A stretch of DNA of 64,000 nucleotides. Source: Rhodoglobus sp. GTDB lineage: Bacteria; Actinomycetota; Actinomycetes; Actinomycetales; Microbacteriaceae. Every line of letters starts with the position of its first letter. Position 1 is the stretch's first letter. The DNA lies in contig JAODAV010000010.1 of the NCBI GenBank assembly GCA_025463605.1, positions 1 through 64,000 of the forward strand. The letters run 5' to 3'. Shown piece by piece: positions 53,099-62,282 of the stretch. The notes under the pieces were generated by a model. It saw nothing but the letters and a program-made list of their open reading frames with translations. It did no database searches and had not been told where the DNA came from. The position numbers and the translations under genes are program-made.

Positions 53099-54543
53099 TG
53101 CTGACCCACCACCAGACGATTCTCGGACGGCGCCTCGATCACGAGCAGCGGCTGGTGCCGCACTGTGTCGGAGAGTCGAAGCAGCAGCGCCGCGATGATC
53201 CAGTTGGCGACGAGCGATGAGCCGCCCGCCGCGAGGAAGGGTGTCGTAAGCCCGGTGAGCGGGATCACCCGCGTGACACCGCCGATGACAACGAAGATCT
53301 GCAGCGCGATGACGAACGAGAGCCCGACGCCAAGCAGACGGCCGAAGTCATCCTGGCCCGCGAAGCCGATGCGAAACCCGCGCGACACGAAGAGCAGGTA
53401 GAGGGCGAGGATCGCGAAGATTCCGACGAGGCCGAGCTCTTCGCCGAGCGCGGAGATGATGTAGTCGCTCTCGGAGAGCGGGGTGATCTCGGGGCTGCCC
53501 CGACCGAGGCCCGTGCCGATGATGCCGCCGTCGGCGAGACCGAAGAGACCCTGCACGAGCTGGTAGCTTCCCCCGTCGGCGTCGTAGATGTCGGGGTTGA
53601 AGGCATCGAGCCAGGCATCCACGCGCCCGCCGACATAGCTCAGCAGCCGGCTCGCCACGAAGGCGCCGACGAAGAACATCGACAGGCCGAGAAGGATCCA
53701 GCTCGACCGGCCCGTCGCCACGTAGATCATCACGAGAAACAGGCCGAAATAGAGCAGGGCGGTGCCGAGATCCCGCTGGAAGACGAGAACGAGCATCGAG
53801 GCGGCGAAGACGACGAGAATCGGTCCCAGGTCGCGGGCGCGCGGGAAGGTCATCCCGAGCACCTTTCGACCCACCATGGAGAGGGAATCGCGCGCGCTCA
53901 CGAGGTAACCGGCGAAGAAGATCGCCAGCGCTACCTTCGCGAGTTCGCCCGGCTGGAACGCGAACGGTCCGAATCGCACCCACAGCCGGGCGCCGTTGAC
54001 CGTCTCGCCGATGATGGGCAGCATCGGCAGGAGCAGAAGCACGATACCGATCAGCATGGCGATGTAGCGGTAACGCTGCAGCACGCGGTGGTTGCGCACG
54101 ACGAGGAGCACGCCGATCGCCAGCAGAATCGCGATGCCGGTCCACACGATCTGGCGAATCCCCCCGCTCTCCCATCCGTATGCCTCGTCTGCGAGGTCGA
54201 TGCGGTAGATCATCGCGATTCCGAGCCCGTTGAGCACGGTGACGATGGGCAGGATGAGCGGGTCGGCATCGGGGGCGACGATGCGCATCGTGAAGTGCAT
54301 GGCAAGCACGAGCACGCCGAGCATCGCGGACAAGCTGATGACCGTGAAGCCCACGTGCCCCATCACGCCGAGCTGCACGAGCGCGATCGCGCCGATGTTG
54401 ATGCCGATCGCGAGCAGCACGAGAACGAACTCGAGGTTGCGCAGGCGAGCGGGCACCTTGAGCTTGAGTCGAATAGTCGACGTGAAGGTTGCGCGGGACC
54501 CCGCATCGACGGGGGCGTTGGCGGCGCTAGGGTTGGCGGTCAT
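53095..54543 (-). CDS. rodA: SEDS peptidoglycan glycosyltransferase (RodA/FtsW)
   Basis: 482-residue polytopic membrane protein with about 12 helices. SEDS features: the extracellular loop with RLLSYVGGRVDAWLDAFNP, GGIIGTGLGRGSP, and the SESDYIISALGEELGL motif. It polymerises glycan from lipid II and pairs with PbpA. The first 35 residues are cytoplasmic and polar. Overlaps pstP by 17 bp. Confidence 0.94.
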   Translation of the reverse strand: MTANPSAANAPVDAGSRATFTSTIRLKLKVPARLRNLEFVLVLLAIGINIGAIALVQLGVMGHVGFTVISLSAMLGVLVLAMHFTMRIVAPDADPLILPIVTVLNGLGIAMIYRIDLADEAYGWESGGIRQIVWTGIAILLAIGVLLVVRNHRVLQRYRYIAMLIGIVLLLLPMLPIIGETVNGARLWVRFGPFAFQPGELAKVALAIFFAGYLVSARDSLSMVGRKVLGMTFPRARDLGPILVVFAASMLVLVFQRDLGTALLYFGLFLVMIYVATGRSSWILLGLSMFFVGAFVASRLLSYVGGRVDAWLDAFNPDIYDADGGSYQLVQGLFGLADGGIIGTGLGRGSPEITPLSESDYIISALGEELGLVGIFAILALYLLFVSRGFRIGFAGQDDFGRLLGVGLSFVIALQIFVVIGGVTRVIPLTGLTTPFLAAGGSSLVANWIIAALLLRLSDTVRHQPLLVIEAPSENRLVVGQQ

Positions 54544-55771
54544 CTGACAACTGGTCCACGATGCGTTGGGCGTCCGCGAGGCTGTCGGCGTTGATCGTCG
54601 CGGTCACGGTGTCTCGCTGGTAGAGAGGAAGGTCGTCGAGGTCGATCGTCGTCTGCTTGTAGACGTGCGAGAGCGAGATCGGCCCGATGTCCTGCTGCAC
54701 TCCCTGGAAGATCGCGACGCGACCGTCGCTCACCCCGACGAAGTACTGCCGCTGCGTGTACTGGTAACCGAGGATTACCGCAGCCGTGATGGCAGCGACC
54801 GCGATGGCGATGAACACGAGCCACCAGATGCGGCGGCGCAGCGCTCGCCGCCGATCCTCGGCGATGAGGGCATTGAGGTACTCGTCGGACTCGGGCTCGA
54901 AGTGGCTGTCGTCGGTCTGCGTCGCTTTGAGCGGATGCAGCAGCAGGCTCGGCAGTCTCAGCGGGCGCCGCACGCTGTCGGCTTCGAACACGAGAGGGGA
55001 CGCGGCCGACCCGACGGTGAGGGGCGGCGTCGTGGACGAGTCGTCGGAGTCGTCGATGTCGACGAGCACCACGGTGACATTGTCGGGAGCACCCTGGTCG
55101 AGGCTCTCCTTGACGAGCCGATCGGCCGCGGCCTGCGCGGCCGGCACAGTGCTGAGAGTGTTCAGGAGTTTGTCTTCGCTGACGTAGCTGCTCAGTCCAT
55201 CGGAGCACAGCAGCCACCGGTCACCGGGTTTGGTCTCGAGCACGGTCGTGTCGATTTCGGGCGAGGCATCCACGTCGCCCAGTACGCGCATCAGTACGGA
55301 GCGGCGCGGATGCACGGCCGCCTCCTCTGGCGTGATGCGGCCACTGTCGACGAGCCGCTGCACGAACGTGTGGTCGCTCGTGATCTGCTTGAGCTCGCCG
55401 TCGCGGTACAGGTAGACACGCGAGTCGCCGATGTGGGCGAGCGCGACGTGATCGCCCACCCGCAGGATGGCGCTGACCGTCGTGCCCATGCCCGTCAGCT
55501 CACCGTGCTCGAACACGGTCTCGGCGAGCAGTGAGTTGGCGGCGAGCAGTGCCGCTTGCAGCGCGAATTCGGCGTCGTTCGCCGAGGTGTAGAGCCGATC
55601 GGTCTCGGTAATGCGCTTGACCGCGATGGCCGAGGCGACATCGCCCCCCGCGTGACCGCCCATGCCGTCAGCGACGACGAAGAGGTACTGGCCGGCATAG
55701 CCGCTGTCCTGGTTGTTTGAGCGAATCTTCCCGACATGGGAGACAGCGGCGCTCTTGCCCGTCGTTGCCAT
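54527..55771 (-). CDS. pstP: PP2C family Ser/Thr phosphatase PstP
   Basis: 414-residue membrane phosphatase that reverses phosphorylation by the neighbouring kinases. Metal-binding motifs: SNNQDS near 18-23, VADGMGGHAGG (33-43), HIGDSRVYLYR, LCSDGLSSYV and GAPDNVTVVLVD. After a linker, one helix near 315-336 leads to an extracellular tail of about 75 residues. Coupled to rodA by a 17-bp overlap. Confidence 0.95.
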   Translation of the reverse strand: MATTGKSAAVSHVGKIRSNNQDSGYAGQYLFVVADGMGGHAGGDVASAIAVKRITETDRLYTSANDAEFALQAALLAANSLLAETVFEHGELTGMGTTVSAILRVGDHVALAHIGDSRVYLYRDGELKQITSDHTFVQRLVDSGRITPEEAAVHPRRSVLMRVLGDVDASPEIDTTVLETKPGDRWLLCSDGLSSYVSEDKLLNTLSTVPAAQAAADRLVKESLDQGAPDNVTVVLVDIDDSDDSSTTPPLTVGSAASPLVFEADSVRRPLRLPSLLLHPLKATQTDDSHFEPESDEYLNALIAEDRRRALRRRIWWLVFIAIAVAAITAAVILGYQYTQRQYFVGVSDGRVAIFQGVQQDIGPISLSHVYKQTTIDLDDLPLYQRDTVTATINADSLADAQRIVDQLSDDRQP

Positions 55772-55775
55772 CCAG

Positions 55776-56291
55776 TTACCGCCGGAGTTCGAAGCTCGTC
55801 GTACCGATCTTCACCGGGGTGTTGAGCGGCACGTGCGTGGGAACGATGACGCGAACGCCGTCGAGGAACGTGCCGTTGGTCGAATCGAGGTCTTGAACGA
55901 CCCAGCCGTCCGGCCACTTGAGCAACCGCGCGTGATGCGTCGACGTGTAGTCGTCTCGGATCACAAGATCGGATTCGTTGGAGCGGCCGATCGTCAGTTG
56001 CTCATCGGGCAGATCGATCTCGAGTCCTTCTTTGGCGCCCGAAGTGATGACGAGGCGCCGTGCCCCGAGCGAACCAGCGGGCTCGGGCCGGGGCGCCGCA
56101 GCACGAGCTGCCGGTGCCGGGCGAGCGGCTGCCTGGGCAGGGGCGCTCGGCGCGCTCGCGGCCGGTGCGGGCATCCGGCGCACCTTCTGGCCGAAGAGAT
56201 CGGACCGCAGCGCGTAGACGATGGCGAACACGAAGCCCCAGAGCACTACGAGGAACGCGAGCCGCAGCACGAGAAGCGTGAGTTCACTCAC
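55776..56291 (-). CDS. fhaB: FHA domain protein FhaB (FipA)
   Basis: 171-residue protein with an N-terminal membrane helix (about 5-27), an Ala/Pro linker (40-72) and a C-terminal FHA domain that binds phosphothreonine: GRS at 102-104, STHHAR near 117 and LDSTNGTFLDG at 135-145. In mycobacteria FhaB links PknB signalling to division. GTG start overlaps fhaA by four bases. Confidence 0.93.
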   Translation of the reverse strand: MSELTLLVLRLAFLVVLWGFVFAIVYALRSDLFGQKVRRMPAPAASAPSAPAQAAARPAPAARAAAPRPEPAGSLGARRLVITSGAKEGLEIDLPDEQLTIGRSNESDLVIRDDYTSTHHARLLKWPDGWVVQDLDSTNGTFLDGVRVIVPTHVPLNTPVKIGTTSFELRR

Positions 56292-57016
56292 CTGTCGTTC
56301 CTCCGCGGGTCGTCGCGGTCAGTGCGCAGGTCGGCGAACTGGTCGACATCGGCGGACTGCGCGAGCACCCTGAAGACGATGCGGGTGCGACCGATGTCGA
56401 TGACGGAGTCGGGGGGAAGTGGGGCCTTGGTGACCGAGTTGCCGTTGAGCAGCGACCCGTTGGTCGAGCCGAGATCGTTTACCTGTGCTCGCGTGCCGTC
56501 CCACAGGATCTCGACATGCTTGCGCGAGATGCCCGTGTCGTCGACGGTGATGTCGGCGTCGCTGCCGCGCCCGATCACCGTGTGCGACTGCGTGATCGGA
56601 TAGCGCTTGCCCCCGACGTCGAGCACCGGCGTCCAGGCGACGGCGCCCTTGACGTTCACCGAATCGATGTCGATCATGCCCTGGCTGAGCGCCGGATCCT
56701 CGGCGAGAGCAACGGAGATGCCGCCCGCGAAGGAGTAGTGCTGCGCGGTGGCGTGCTGCTGCACGAGTTGCACGAGCTCGTCGATGAGGGTCTGGCCGAG
56801 GCCGGCCATGCGCTCGTAATCCGTGCGGCTCAATCGCACCGTGAACTTGTTGGGCACGAGGATGCGGTCGCGCGCGACGACGGCGGCCTTCGTGTCGAGT
56901 TCCCTGCGCAGGGCACTCGTGATCTCGATGGGCTGCAGACCGCTCTTGAAGGTCTTGGCGAAGGCGCCGTTGACGGCTCGCTCAAGACCTTTCTCGAAGT
57001 TGTCCAGAAGACCCAA
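56288..57016 (-). CDS. fhaA: FHA domain protein with DUF3662 (FhaA)
   Basis: 242-residue cytoplasmic protein: an N-terminal DUF3662 domain (GLLDNFEKGLERAVNGAFAK at the start) and a C-terminal FHA domain (VIGRGSDADI, GISRKHVEI, LGSTNGSLLNG). FhaA binds phosphorylated partners such as the pseudokinase MviN/MurJ in mycobacteria; this MurJ lacks that domain. The likely start is a TTG at 57016 with GGGAG just upstream, since the protein begins MGLLDNFEKGLER as elsewhere. Confidence 0.92.
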   Translation of the reverse strand: MGLLDNFEKGLERAVNGAFAKTFKSGLQPIEITSALRRELDTKAAVVARDRILVPNKFTVRLSRTDYERMAGLGQTLIDELVQLVQQHATAQHYSFAGGISVALAEDPALSQGMIDIDSVNVKGAVAWTPVLDVGGKRYPITQSHTVIGRGSDADITVDDTGISRKHVEILWDGTRAQVNDLGSTNGSLLNGNSVTKAPLPPDSVIDIGRTRIVFRVLAQSADVDQFADLRTDRDDPRRNDR

Positions 57017-57120
57017 GACGCTCCCTGTGGTTGGCCGTACCGACTATCCGATGTTAGCTGCTGGGGTTGCAACGGGGCTGCTAACCGTCGCAAATACACC
57101 GGGGGGATGACGGGCCGCTA

Positions 57121-58302
57121 TCATCCGCCGGCCCGTACGGGACTTGAGCGCGAGAGCGCGATCACGGCGACAACGCCCAGAAGGGCGAGTACGCCCAGAC
57201 ACAGGAAGCCCAGCGAGAAGGAGCCGGTGACGTCCTTGAGCACGCCCAGCGTGAGGGCCGACGTGAAACCGCCGATGTTGGCGCACAGGTTGCCGAATCC
57301 GGAACTGAGGCCGGCGACACCGGGACCGAACAATTGCCCGGGAACCGCGAACAACGGGCCGAAGTACAGCTGGATGAATACCGAGATGAGGCCGATGACC
57401 ACGAGCAGCGGTACGAGGTCGATGATCTCTCCGATGAGCGCGAACAGGACGACCATCGCGCCGAGCGAAACGCCGATCACGAGCAGTGGGCGGTGAAGGC
57501 GGTCGGAGAGCATGCCTCCGCCGATATTCGATGGCGCCGTGATCGCCGCGGACGCCGCGACGATGAGCCCCGCGGTCGCGATCGGCAGGCCGCGGTCGAC
57601 CACGAGGAACGCCGGGAGCCACAGCCCGAATCCCATGACCACCGACAGCCTGCAGAACTGGATCAGCCCGAGCAGCCACCACGCCCGCGTTCGCCACACC
57701 CACCGAACGGAGCCCGCGTCGGTGTGCTCCCGCGGCGGACCGTCGTCCGCGAGCAGGATGAAGGCGAGAGTGACGACAAGGCCGATCGTCGATGAGACGA
57801 CGATGATGCCCTGCCAGCCGATCGCATCCACGAAGAGCGGGCCGAGCAGGTTGACGACGATGTTGGACGAGAACCCGCCGGCGACGAAGAGGCCCATCGC
57901 GGTCGCTCGCCGGGCCGCGGAGAAGTGGCGGGAGATGAGGATGATGCCGGGCACGAAGATGAGTGCGCGGAAAATCCCGGCGATTGCCTGCGTCACGAGC
58001 ATGATCGCGAAGGAGTCGCTCACGGCGAAGAGGATCGCGAAGACGTTGGCCCCGACGACACCAACGGCGAACACTCGCTTGGGGCTCACCCGGTCGGCGA
58101 GCACGCCCGACGGAACCTGCATAAGGGCGTAGGTTCCCGTCGAAACCGCCGCGAGCAGCCCTGCCTGGGCGAAGGTGATGCCGAGGTCGGCACGAATAAG
58201 GGGAAGGAACAGGGCGATCGCGCCGACCGCTATGGCCTGGGTGCTCTGTGCCACGACGATGAGCGTGCTGTTGAGCGCGACGCCGCGAGTGCTGGTGGCC
58301 AT
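57121..58302 (-). CDS. MFS transporter
   Basis: 393-residue major facilitator with 12 predicted helices. The loop VLADRVSPKRVFAVG between helices 2 and 3 is the MFS signature. Substrate unknown; the first 80 residues resemble the nitrate/aromatic acid exporters only loosely. I set the start at the ATG at 58302 (GGAAGAG upstream); longer in-frame extensions would run back into tRNA-Leu. Confidence 0.8.
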   Translation of the reverse strand: MATSTRGVALNSTLIVVAQSTQAIAVGAIALFLPLIRADLGITFAQAGLLAAVSTGTYALMQVPSGVLADRVSPKRVFAVGVVGANVFAILFAVSDSFAIMLVTQAIAGIFRALIFVPGIILISRHFSAARRATAMGLFVAGGFSSNIVVNLLGPLFVDAIGWQGIIVVSSTIGLVVTLAFILLADDGPPREHTDAGSVRWVWRTRAWWLLGLIQFCRLSVVMGFGLWLPAFLVVDRGLPIATAGLIVAASAAITAPSNIGGGMLSDRLHRPLLVIGVSLGAMVVLFALIGEIIDLVPLLVVIGLISVFIQLYFGPLFAVPGQLFGPGVAGLSSGFGNLCANIGGFTSALTLGVLKDVTGSFSLGFLCLGVLALLGVVAVIALSRSSPVRAGG

Positions 58303-58375
58303 GGCTCTTCCGATGCTAGTGGTGCAGCCCGCTGTGATAATCTCGCTCCGTCGGACTCCCGGGTTCGGCTGGTGA

Positions 58376-58459
58376 GCGCGAGTGGCGAAATTGGCAGACG
58401 CGCACGGTTCAGGTCCGTGTGCCCGTGAGGGCATGGGGGTTCAAGTCCCCCCTCGCGCA
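58376..58459 (+). tRNA. tRNA-Leu (CAG)
   Basis: 84-nt class II tRNA: acceptor GCGCGAG pairs with CTCGCGC, discriminator A, anticodon CAG at 58410-58412 in the loop TTCAGGT, long variable arm TGCCCGTGAGGGCA, T-arm GGGGGTTCAAGTCCCCC. CCA is not encoded. Confidence 0.97.
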
Positions 58460-58471
58460 CCGAGCAGGAAT

Positions 58472-58497
58472 GGCGCCCCCACGTGGGGGCGCCTTCT
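58472..58497 (+). terminator. terminator after tRNA-Leu
   Basis: GGCGCCCCC (58472-58480) pairs with GGGGGCGCC (58485-58493) around ACGT, followed by TTCTT. A perfect 9-bp GC stem with a short T-rich tail. Confidence 0.8.
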
Positions 58498-58638
58498 TCA
58501 GTTAAACTCCGCCTTCTTTGGTTAACCGCGCCGGTATGGTGCCGAACCGTCGCAAAAGCAGGCATCGGCGCAATGGTCGCTGCATTTGCGACGGTTCGAC
58601 CTGTGGATGCGGTAGCGGGCCCCTCATAGGATCGACGC

Positions 58639-59139
58639 ATGATCGAGTTACCGCCGGCGCACAGCATCCGCCACCCCACCGAGTCGGACCACTGGGCGAT
58701 CGTCGACGCGATCGGCCGCTGGTGGGACACCCCCAACGCCGGGACGGTAGGCAGGCTGCTGCCGCGGTTGTTCGTGCAGCATTTCTCGGGCACGAGCTGG
58801 ATCGTCGAATCCGAGTCGGGTGAGATCGGCGCTTTTCTCATCGGGTTCCGGTCGCAGGACGACCCGGAGGTCGCGTACATCCATTTCGTCGGCGTCGACC
58901 CCGAGTTGCGCGGCGCCGGGCTGGGGCGCGGCCTCTACGAGTTGTTCTTCGAGGAGATGAAGGCGGCCGGATGCACGGAGGTGCACGCCATCACGGGACC
59001 GTCAAACCGGCGCTCGCAGGAGTTCCACGCGGCGATGGGGTTCACGGCCCACGGCGACCGCGACATCAACGGCGTGCTGGCCTATCCCGACTACGACGGG
59101 CCGGGCGAGTGGCGAGTGGTGTTCGAGCGTTCCCTCTAG
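58639..59139 (+). CDS. GNAT family N-acetyltransferase
   Basis: 166-residue acetyl-CoA-dependent acetyltransferase. The CoA-binding motif is VGVDPELRGAGLGRGLYELF (residues 84-103). Target unknown. TAGGAT (58626-58631) ends seven bases before the ATG, consistent with a leaderless transcript. The GTTAAACTCC and GTTAACCGC stretches just upstream are ordinary spacer. Confidence 0.88.
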   Translation: MIELPPAHSIRHPTESDHWAIVDAIGRWWDTPNAGTVGRLLPRLFVQHFSGTSWIVESESGEIGAFLIGFRSQDDPEVAYIHFVGVDPELRGAGLGRGLYELFFEEMKAAGCTEVHAITGPSNRRSQEFHAAMGFTAHGDRDINGVLAYPDYDGPGEWRVVFERSL

Positions 59140-59182
59140 AGAGGGCTTGTCCGTCGCACCGCCCGCGGACATACTGGGCCGC

Positions 59183-59581
59183 ATGAAGACTCTTCGCGCC
59201 TGGGCTGCAGTCGTCGCTGTTTCCGCTGTTCTGGCGCTGTCCGCCTGCGGGGTGACGCCCGCCGTCGAACCCATCACGGTCAGCGCGAACGACCTGCAGG
59301 GCGAGACCGTCGAGGTTCCTCTTAACGCGGTGCTCAATATCAATACGGGCGACCTTCCGGCCGACAGCTACACGGCGGAGATCGCCGACGGGTCGATCGC
59401 CGAGTTCTTGCAGGGCCGCGAAGGCGGTGACGCCATCTACAACCCGGGTTTCAAGCCGCTCAAGGTGGGCGAGACCGACGTGACGATGACGAACGAGCAG
59501 GGCGGCATCGAGCCCCTCCAGTTCACCATCAAGGTGGTGCCGGTGCCTGCGGGCAGCAACCTCGGCGGGTCGGGGCGCTAG
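59183..59581 (+). CDS. small lipoprotein, possibly chagasin-like
   Basis: 132-residue protein with a lipoprotein signal peptide and lipobox LSAC (C22). The mature part (ITVSANDLQGETVEVPL ... FKPLKVGETDVTMTNEQGG) has the alternating-strand pattern and FKxxKVGxxxVTM segment of chagasin/ICP cysteine-protease inhibitor folds, but the match is weak. An upstream in-frame GTG at 59147 would spoil the signal peptide. Confidence 0.65.
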   Translation: MKTLRAWAAVVAVSAVLALSACGVTPAVEPITVSANDLQGETVEVPLNAVLNINTGDLPADSYTAEIADGSIAEFLQGREGGDAIYNPGFKPLKVGETDVTMTNEQGGIEPLQFTIKVVPVPAGSNLGGSGR

Positions 59582-59623
59582 TTACCCCTCGGCCCTTGAA
59601 GGTCGCCGTGCTACGTTCAGCAA

Positions 59624-60676
59624 ATGACCCGTATTGCGGCGGTCGCACCAGTGCTTCCCGCGTTCGCATACACCCAGGCTGAGATCACGAGCGAGCTGGC
59701 GCCGCTCATCTCGTCGGTACCCGCGCGCAGGGCGGTTCTGGAGCGGATGCACGCCGCGAGCGGCATCGGAACCCGCCACACGGCCCTCCCGATCGAGCGC
59801 TACCGGGACCTCGGCACGTTCCGGCAATCCAACGACACGTTCATCCAAGTGGCCACCGATCTCGCGGAGCGCGCCCTGCGCACAGCGCTCGCCGACCTGG
59901 GCCTGGAACCGCCCGATGTCGACTTCGTCATGTTCACCTCGGTTACCGGAATTTCGGCGCCGTCCGTGGACGCGCTGCTCGTTGCCCGCCTCGGGCTGCG
60001 CCCCGACGTGAAACGCCTGCCCTCGTTCGGCCTGGGTTGCGTCGGTGGGGCGGCAGGCATTGCGCGCGTCAACGACTATCTGGTCGGGCATCCGGATGAG
60101 GTTGGCGTGCTCATCAGCGTCGAGCTGTGTTCGCTCACCCTCCAGCGCGATGACGAGACGATCGCGAACTTCGTCGCGACCGGGCTGTTCGGCGACGGCG
60201 CCGCGGCCGTGGTGCTCGTGGGCGACGATCGGGCGGAGCCGGGCATCCGCATCATCGACACCCGCAGTTCGTTCTACCCCGACACCACTGATGTGATCGG
60301 CTGGCACATCGGCGGCTCGGGGTTCGAGATCGTGCTCACCGCGGGAGTCGCAGAGGTGATCGAGCGGCACTTTCCCGCGGAGGTGGCGGCGTTCCTCGCG
60401 GACCACGAGCTGGCGGTGACGGATGTCGCGAGCTGGGTGGCGCATCCTGGCGGGCCGCGCGTGCTCGAGGCTTTCGCGCACTCCCTGAATCTGCCCGAGT
60501 CCGCGTTCGCCCTGTCGTGGGCGTCGCTGGACCGTGTCGGCAACCTCTCCTCGGCAGCGGTGCTTCATGTGCTGCGCGACTTCATGGATGCCGAGCCAGA
60601 GGCCGGGTCATCCGGGCTGCTGTTCGCGCTCGGCCCCGGCGTGAGCGCGGAGTTCGTGCTGCTGGAGTGGCCGTGA
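59624..60676 (+). CDS. type III polyketide synthase
   Basis: 350-residue chalcone-synthase-like homodimeric synthase that condenses an acyl-CoA starter with malonyl units. Catalytic triad: Cys in FGLGCVGGAAG, His in VAHPGGP, Asn in VGNLSS. With the methyltransferase and flavoprotein genes immediately downstream it corresponds to srsA of the Streptomyces griseus phenolic-lipid operon, so alkylresorcinols or related quinone lipids are the likely products. Confidence 0.92.
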   Translation: MTRIAAVAPVLPAFAYTQAEITSELAPLISSVPARRAVLERMHAASGIGTRHTALPIERYRDLGTFRQSNDTFIQVATDLAERALRTALADLGLEPPDVDFVMFTSVTGISAPSVDALLVARLGLRPDVKRLPSFGLGCVGGAAGIARVNDYLVGHPDEVGVLISVELCSLTLQRDDETIANFVATGLFGDGAAAVVLVGDDRAEPGIRIIDTRSSFYPDTTDVIGWHIGGSGFEIVLTAGVAEVIERHFPAEVAAFLADHELAVTDVASWVAHPGGPRVLEAFAHSLNLPESAFALSWASLDRVGNLSSAAVLHVLRDFMDAEPEAGSSGLLFALGPGVSAEFVLLEWP

Positions 60677-61206
60677 CGCTCAGCGTTGTGCTCTACATCT
60701 GCCTGATCCTTGCGACGGGTGCCGAGCGCCTGTGGGAGCTCACCGTGTCGAAGCGGAATGCCGCGGCGGCATTCGCGCGCGGCGGTGTCGAGTACGGGCA
60801 GCGGCACTTTCCGTGGATGGTCACACTGCACACCGGCTTGCTTCTCGCGTGCATCGCCGAGGTGGTGTTGCTCGAGCGGCCGTTCATCCCGGCGCTCGGC
60901 TGGCCGATGCTCGTGATCGCGCTCCTGTGCCAGGTCGGTCGGTACTGGATCATCGCGTCTCTCGGCGAGCAGTGGAACACGCGCGTGATCGTCGTGCCGG
61001 GAGCGAAGCGCGTCACCGGTCGCGGGCCGTACCGGTTCACCTGGCTGCCGCATCCCAACTACGTCATCGTCGCCGTCGAAGGCATCGCGCTGCCGCTCGT
61101 GCATGCCGCGTGGATCACGGCGATCGCCTTCACGGTGCTGAACGCCGTGCTACTGGTCGGATTCCGCATTCCCACGGAGGACCGAGCACTGCGCCAGCTG
61201 GCATGA
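60673..61206 (+). CDS. isoprenylcysteine carboxyl methyltransferase family protein
   Basis: 177-residue integral membrane methyltransferase with about five helices; the C-terminal GPYRFTWLPHPNYVIVAVEGIALPL contains the ICMT signature (RHPNY-like). In srs-type operons the homologous SrsB methylates the phenolic lipid. The GTG start at 60673 overlaps the synthase stop (GTGA). Confidence 0.9.
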   Translation: MTLSVVLYICLILATGAERLWELTVSKRNAAAAFARGGVEYGQRHFPWMVTLHTGLLLACIAEVVLLERPFIPALGWPMLVIALLCQVGRYWIIASLGEQWNTRVIVVPGAKRVTGRGPYRFTWLPHPNYVIVAVEGIALPLVHAAWITAIAFTVLNAVLLVGFRIPTEDRALRQLA

Positions 61207-61222
61207 ACGACGTCGCCTTCTC

Positions 61223-62242
61223 ATGACCGATGTCGACATCGTCGTCGCGGGCGGCGGACCGGTTGGGCTCGCTGCCGCGATAGAGGCTCGCCTCGCCGGA
61301 CTCACGGTCGCCGTGATCGAGCCGCGCACGGGCGTCATTGACAAAGCGTGCGGCGAAGGACTCATGCCCGGCGCCCTGCCCCTGCTTGCCCGGCTCGGTG
61401 TCGACCCCGAGGGAATGCCCTTGCGCGGCGTCAGTTACAGCACCCCATCGCGGCGGGCAGATCACCTGTTCCGCACGGGCGTCGGGCGAGGAGTGCGGCG
61501 CACGACGCTGCACGCGGCGCTCGCGGACCGCGCGGCGGAGCTCGGCATCGAGCGCGTGGCTGGCCGCGTCGAGACCCTGGAGCACGACGCGAGCGGGGTC
61601 ACGGTCAACGACCTGCGCGCCGGGTGGCTGTTCGGAGCCGACGGGCTGCACTCGACGGTGCGGGGACTCGCGGGCCTCGAGCGCGGGTCGCCGAAGCGTC
61701 GGCGCAGGTTCGGAATCACGCGACACTTCGAGCTCGAGCCGTGGACCGACCTCATCGAGATCCACTGGGCGGATCGCGCGGAGGTGTACGTGACGCCTCT
61801 CGCGCCGCGCCTCGTCGGCGTCTCGATGCTGAGCGCCCCGCGCGTCGACTTCGACCAGACGATTTCGGGCATCCCGGAGCTCGCGTCCCGGCTGGCGGGG
61901 CTCTCCTCCTCGACGGGACTCAAGGGGGCCGGCCCGTTCCGGCAGCGAGCCGCACGACCGTCGACCGGTCGCGTGCTGCTCGTGGGGGACGCCTCCGGCT
62001 ATGTCGACGCCATCACGGGAGAGGGGCTGCGGCTCGGGTTCGACCAGGCGCGGCTCGCGGTCTCGCGAGTCGTGGACGGCACGGACTACGACCGGGCCTG
62101 GACGCGAACGACGCGGGACTTCCGAGTGCTCACCTCACGGCTGGTGCGCGCCGCTACCTCGCCGCTGCGCCCCGGGATCGTGCCGCTCGCCGCCGCCCTG
62201 CCCGGGTTCTACGGCTCGGTCGTGGAGCGGCTCGCGCGGTAG
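61223..62242 (+). CDS. FAD-dependent monooxygenase/oxidoreductase
   Basis: 339-residue flavoprotein of the PHBH/geranylgeranyl-reductase group. FAD motifs: DIVVAGGGPVGLAAAIEARLAG near residues 4-25, the middle FGADGLHSTVR, and GDASGYVDAITGEG. In the srs operon the equivalent SrsC hydroxylates the methylated alkylresorcinol. The ATG at 61223 is 17 bases after the methyltransferase. Confidence 0.9.
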   Translation: MTDVDIVVAGGGPVGLAAAIEARLAGLTVAVIEPRTGVIDKACGEGLMPGALPLLARLGVDPEGMPLRGVSYSTPSRRADHLFRTGVGRGVRRTTLHAALADRAAELGIERVAGRVETLEHDASGVTVNDLRAGWLFGADGLHSTVRGLAGLERGSPKRRRRFGITRHFELEPWTDLIEIHWADRAEVYVTPLAPRLVGVSMLSAPRVDFDQTISGIPELASRLAGLSSSTGLKGAGPFRQRAARPSTGRVLLVGDASGYVDAITGEGLRLGFDQARLAVSRVVDGTDYDRAWTRTTRDFRVLTSRLVRAATSPLRPGIVPLAAALPGFYGSVVERLAR

Positions 62243-62282
62243 GGCGCGGCCGCGGCATCCGCCCCGCTGTCACGGCGCTGGC

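Noticed and set aside
58303..58434. Longer N-terminus of the MFS transporter to 58434
   Set aside because: It would overlap tRNA-Leu; residues 1-40 look random and the ATG at 58302 has a ribosome binding site and begins a normal first helix.
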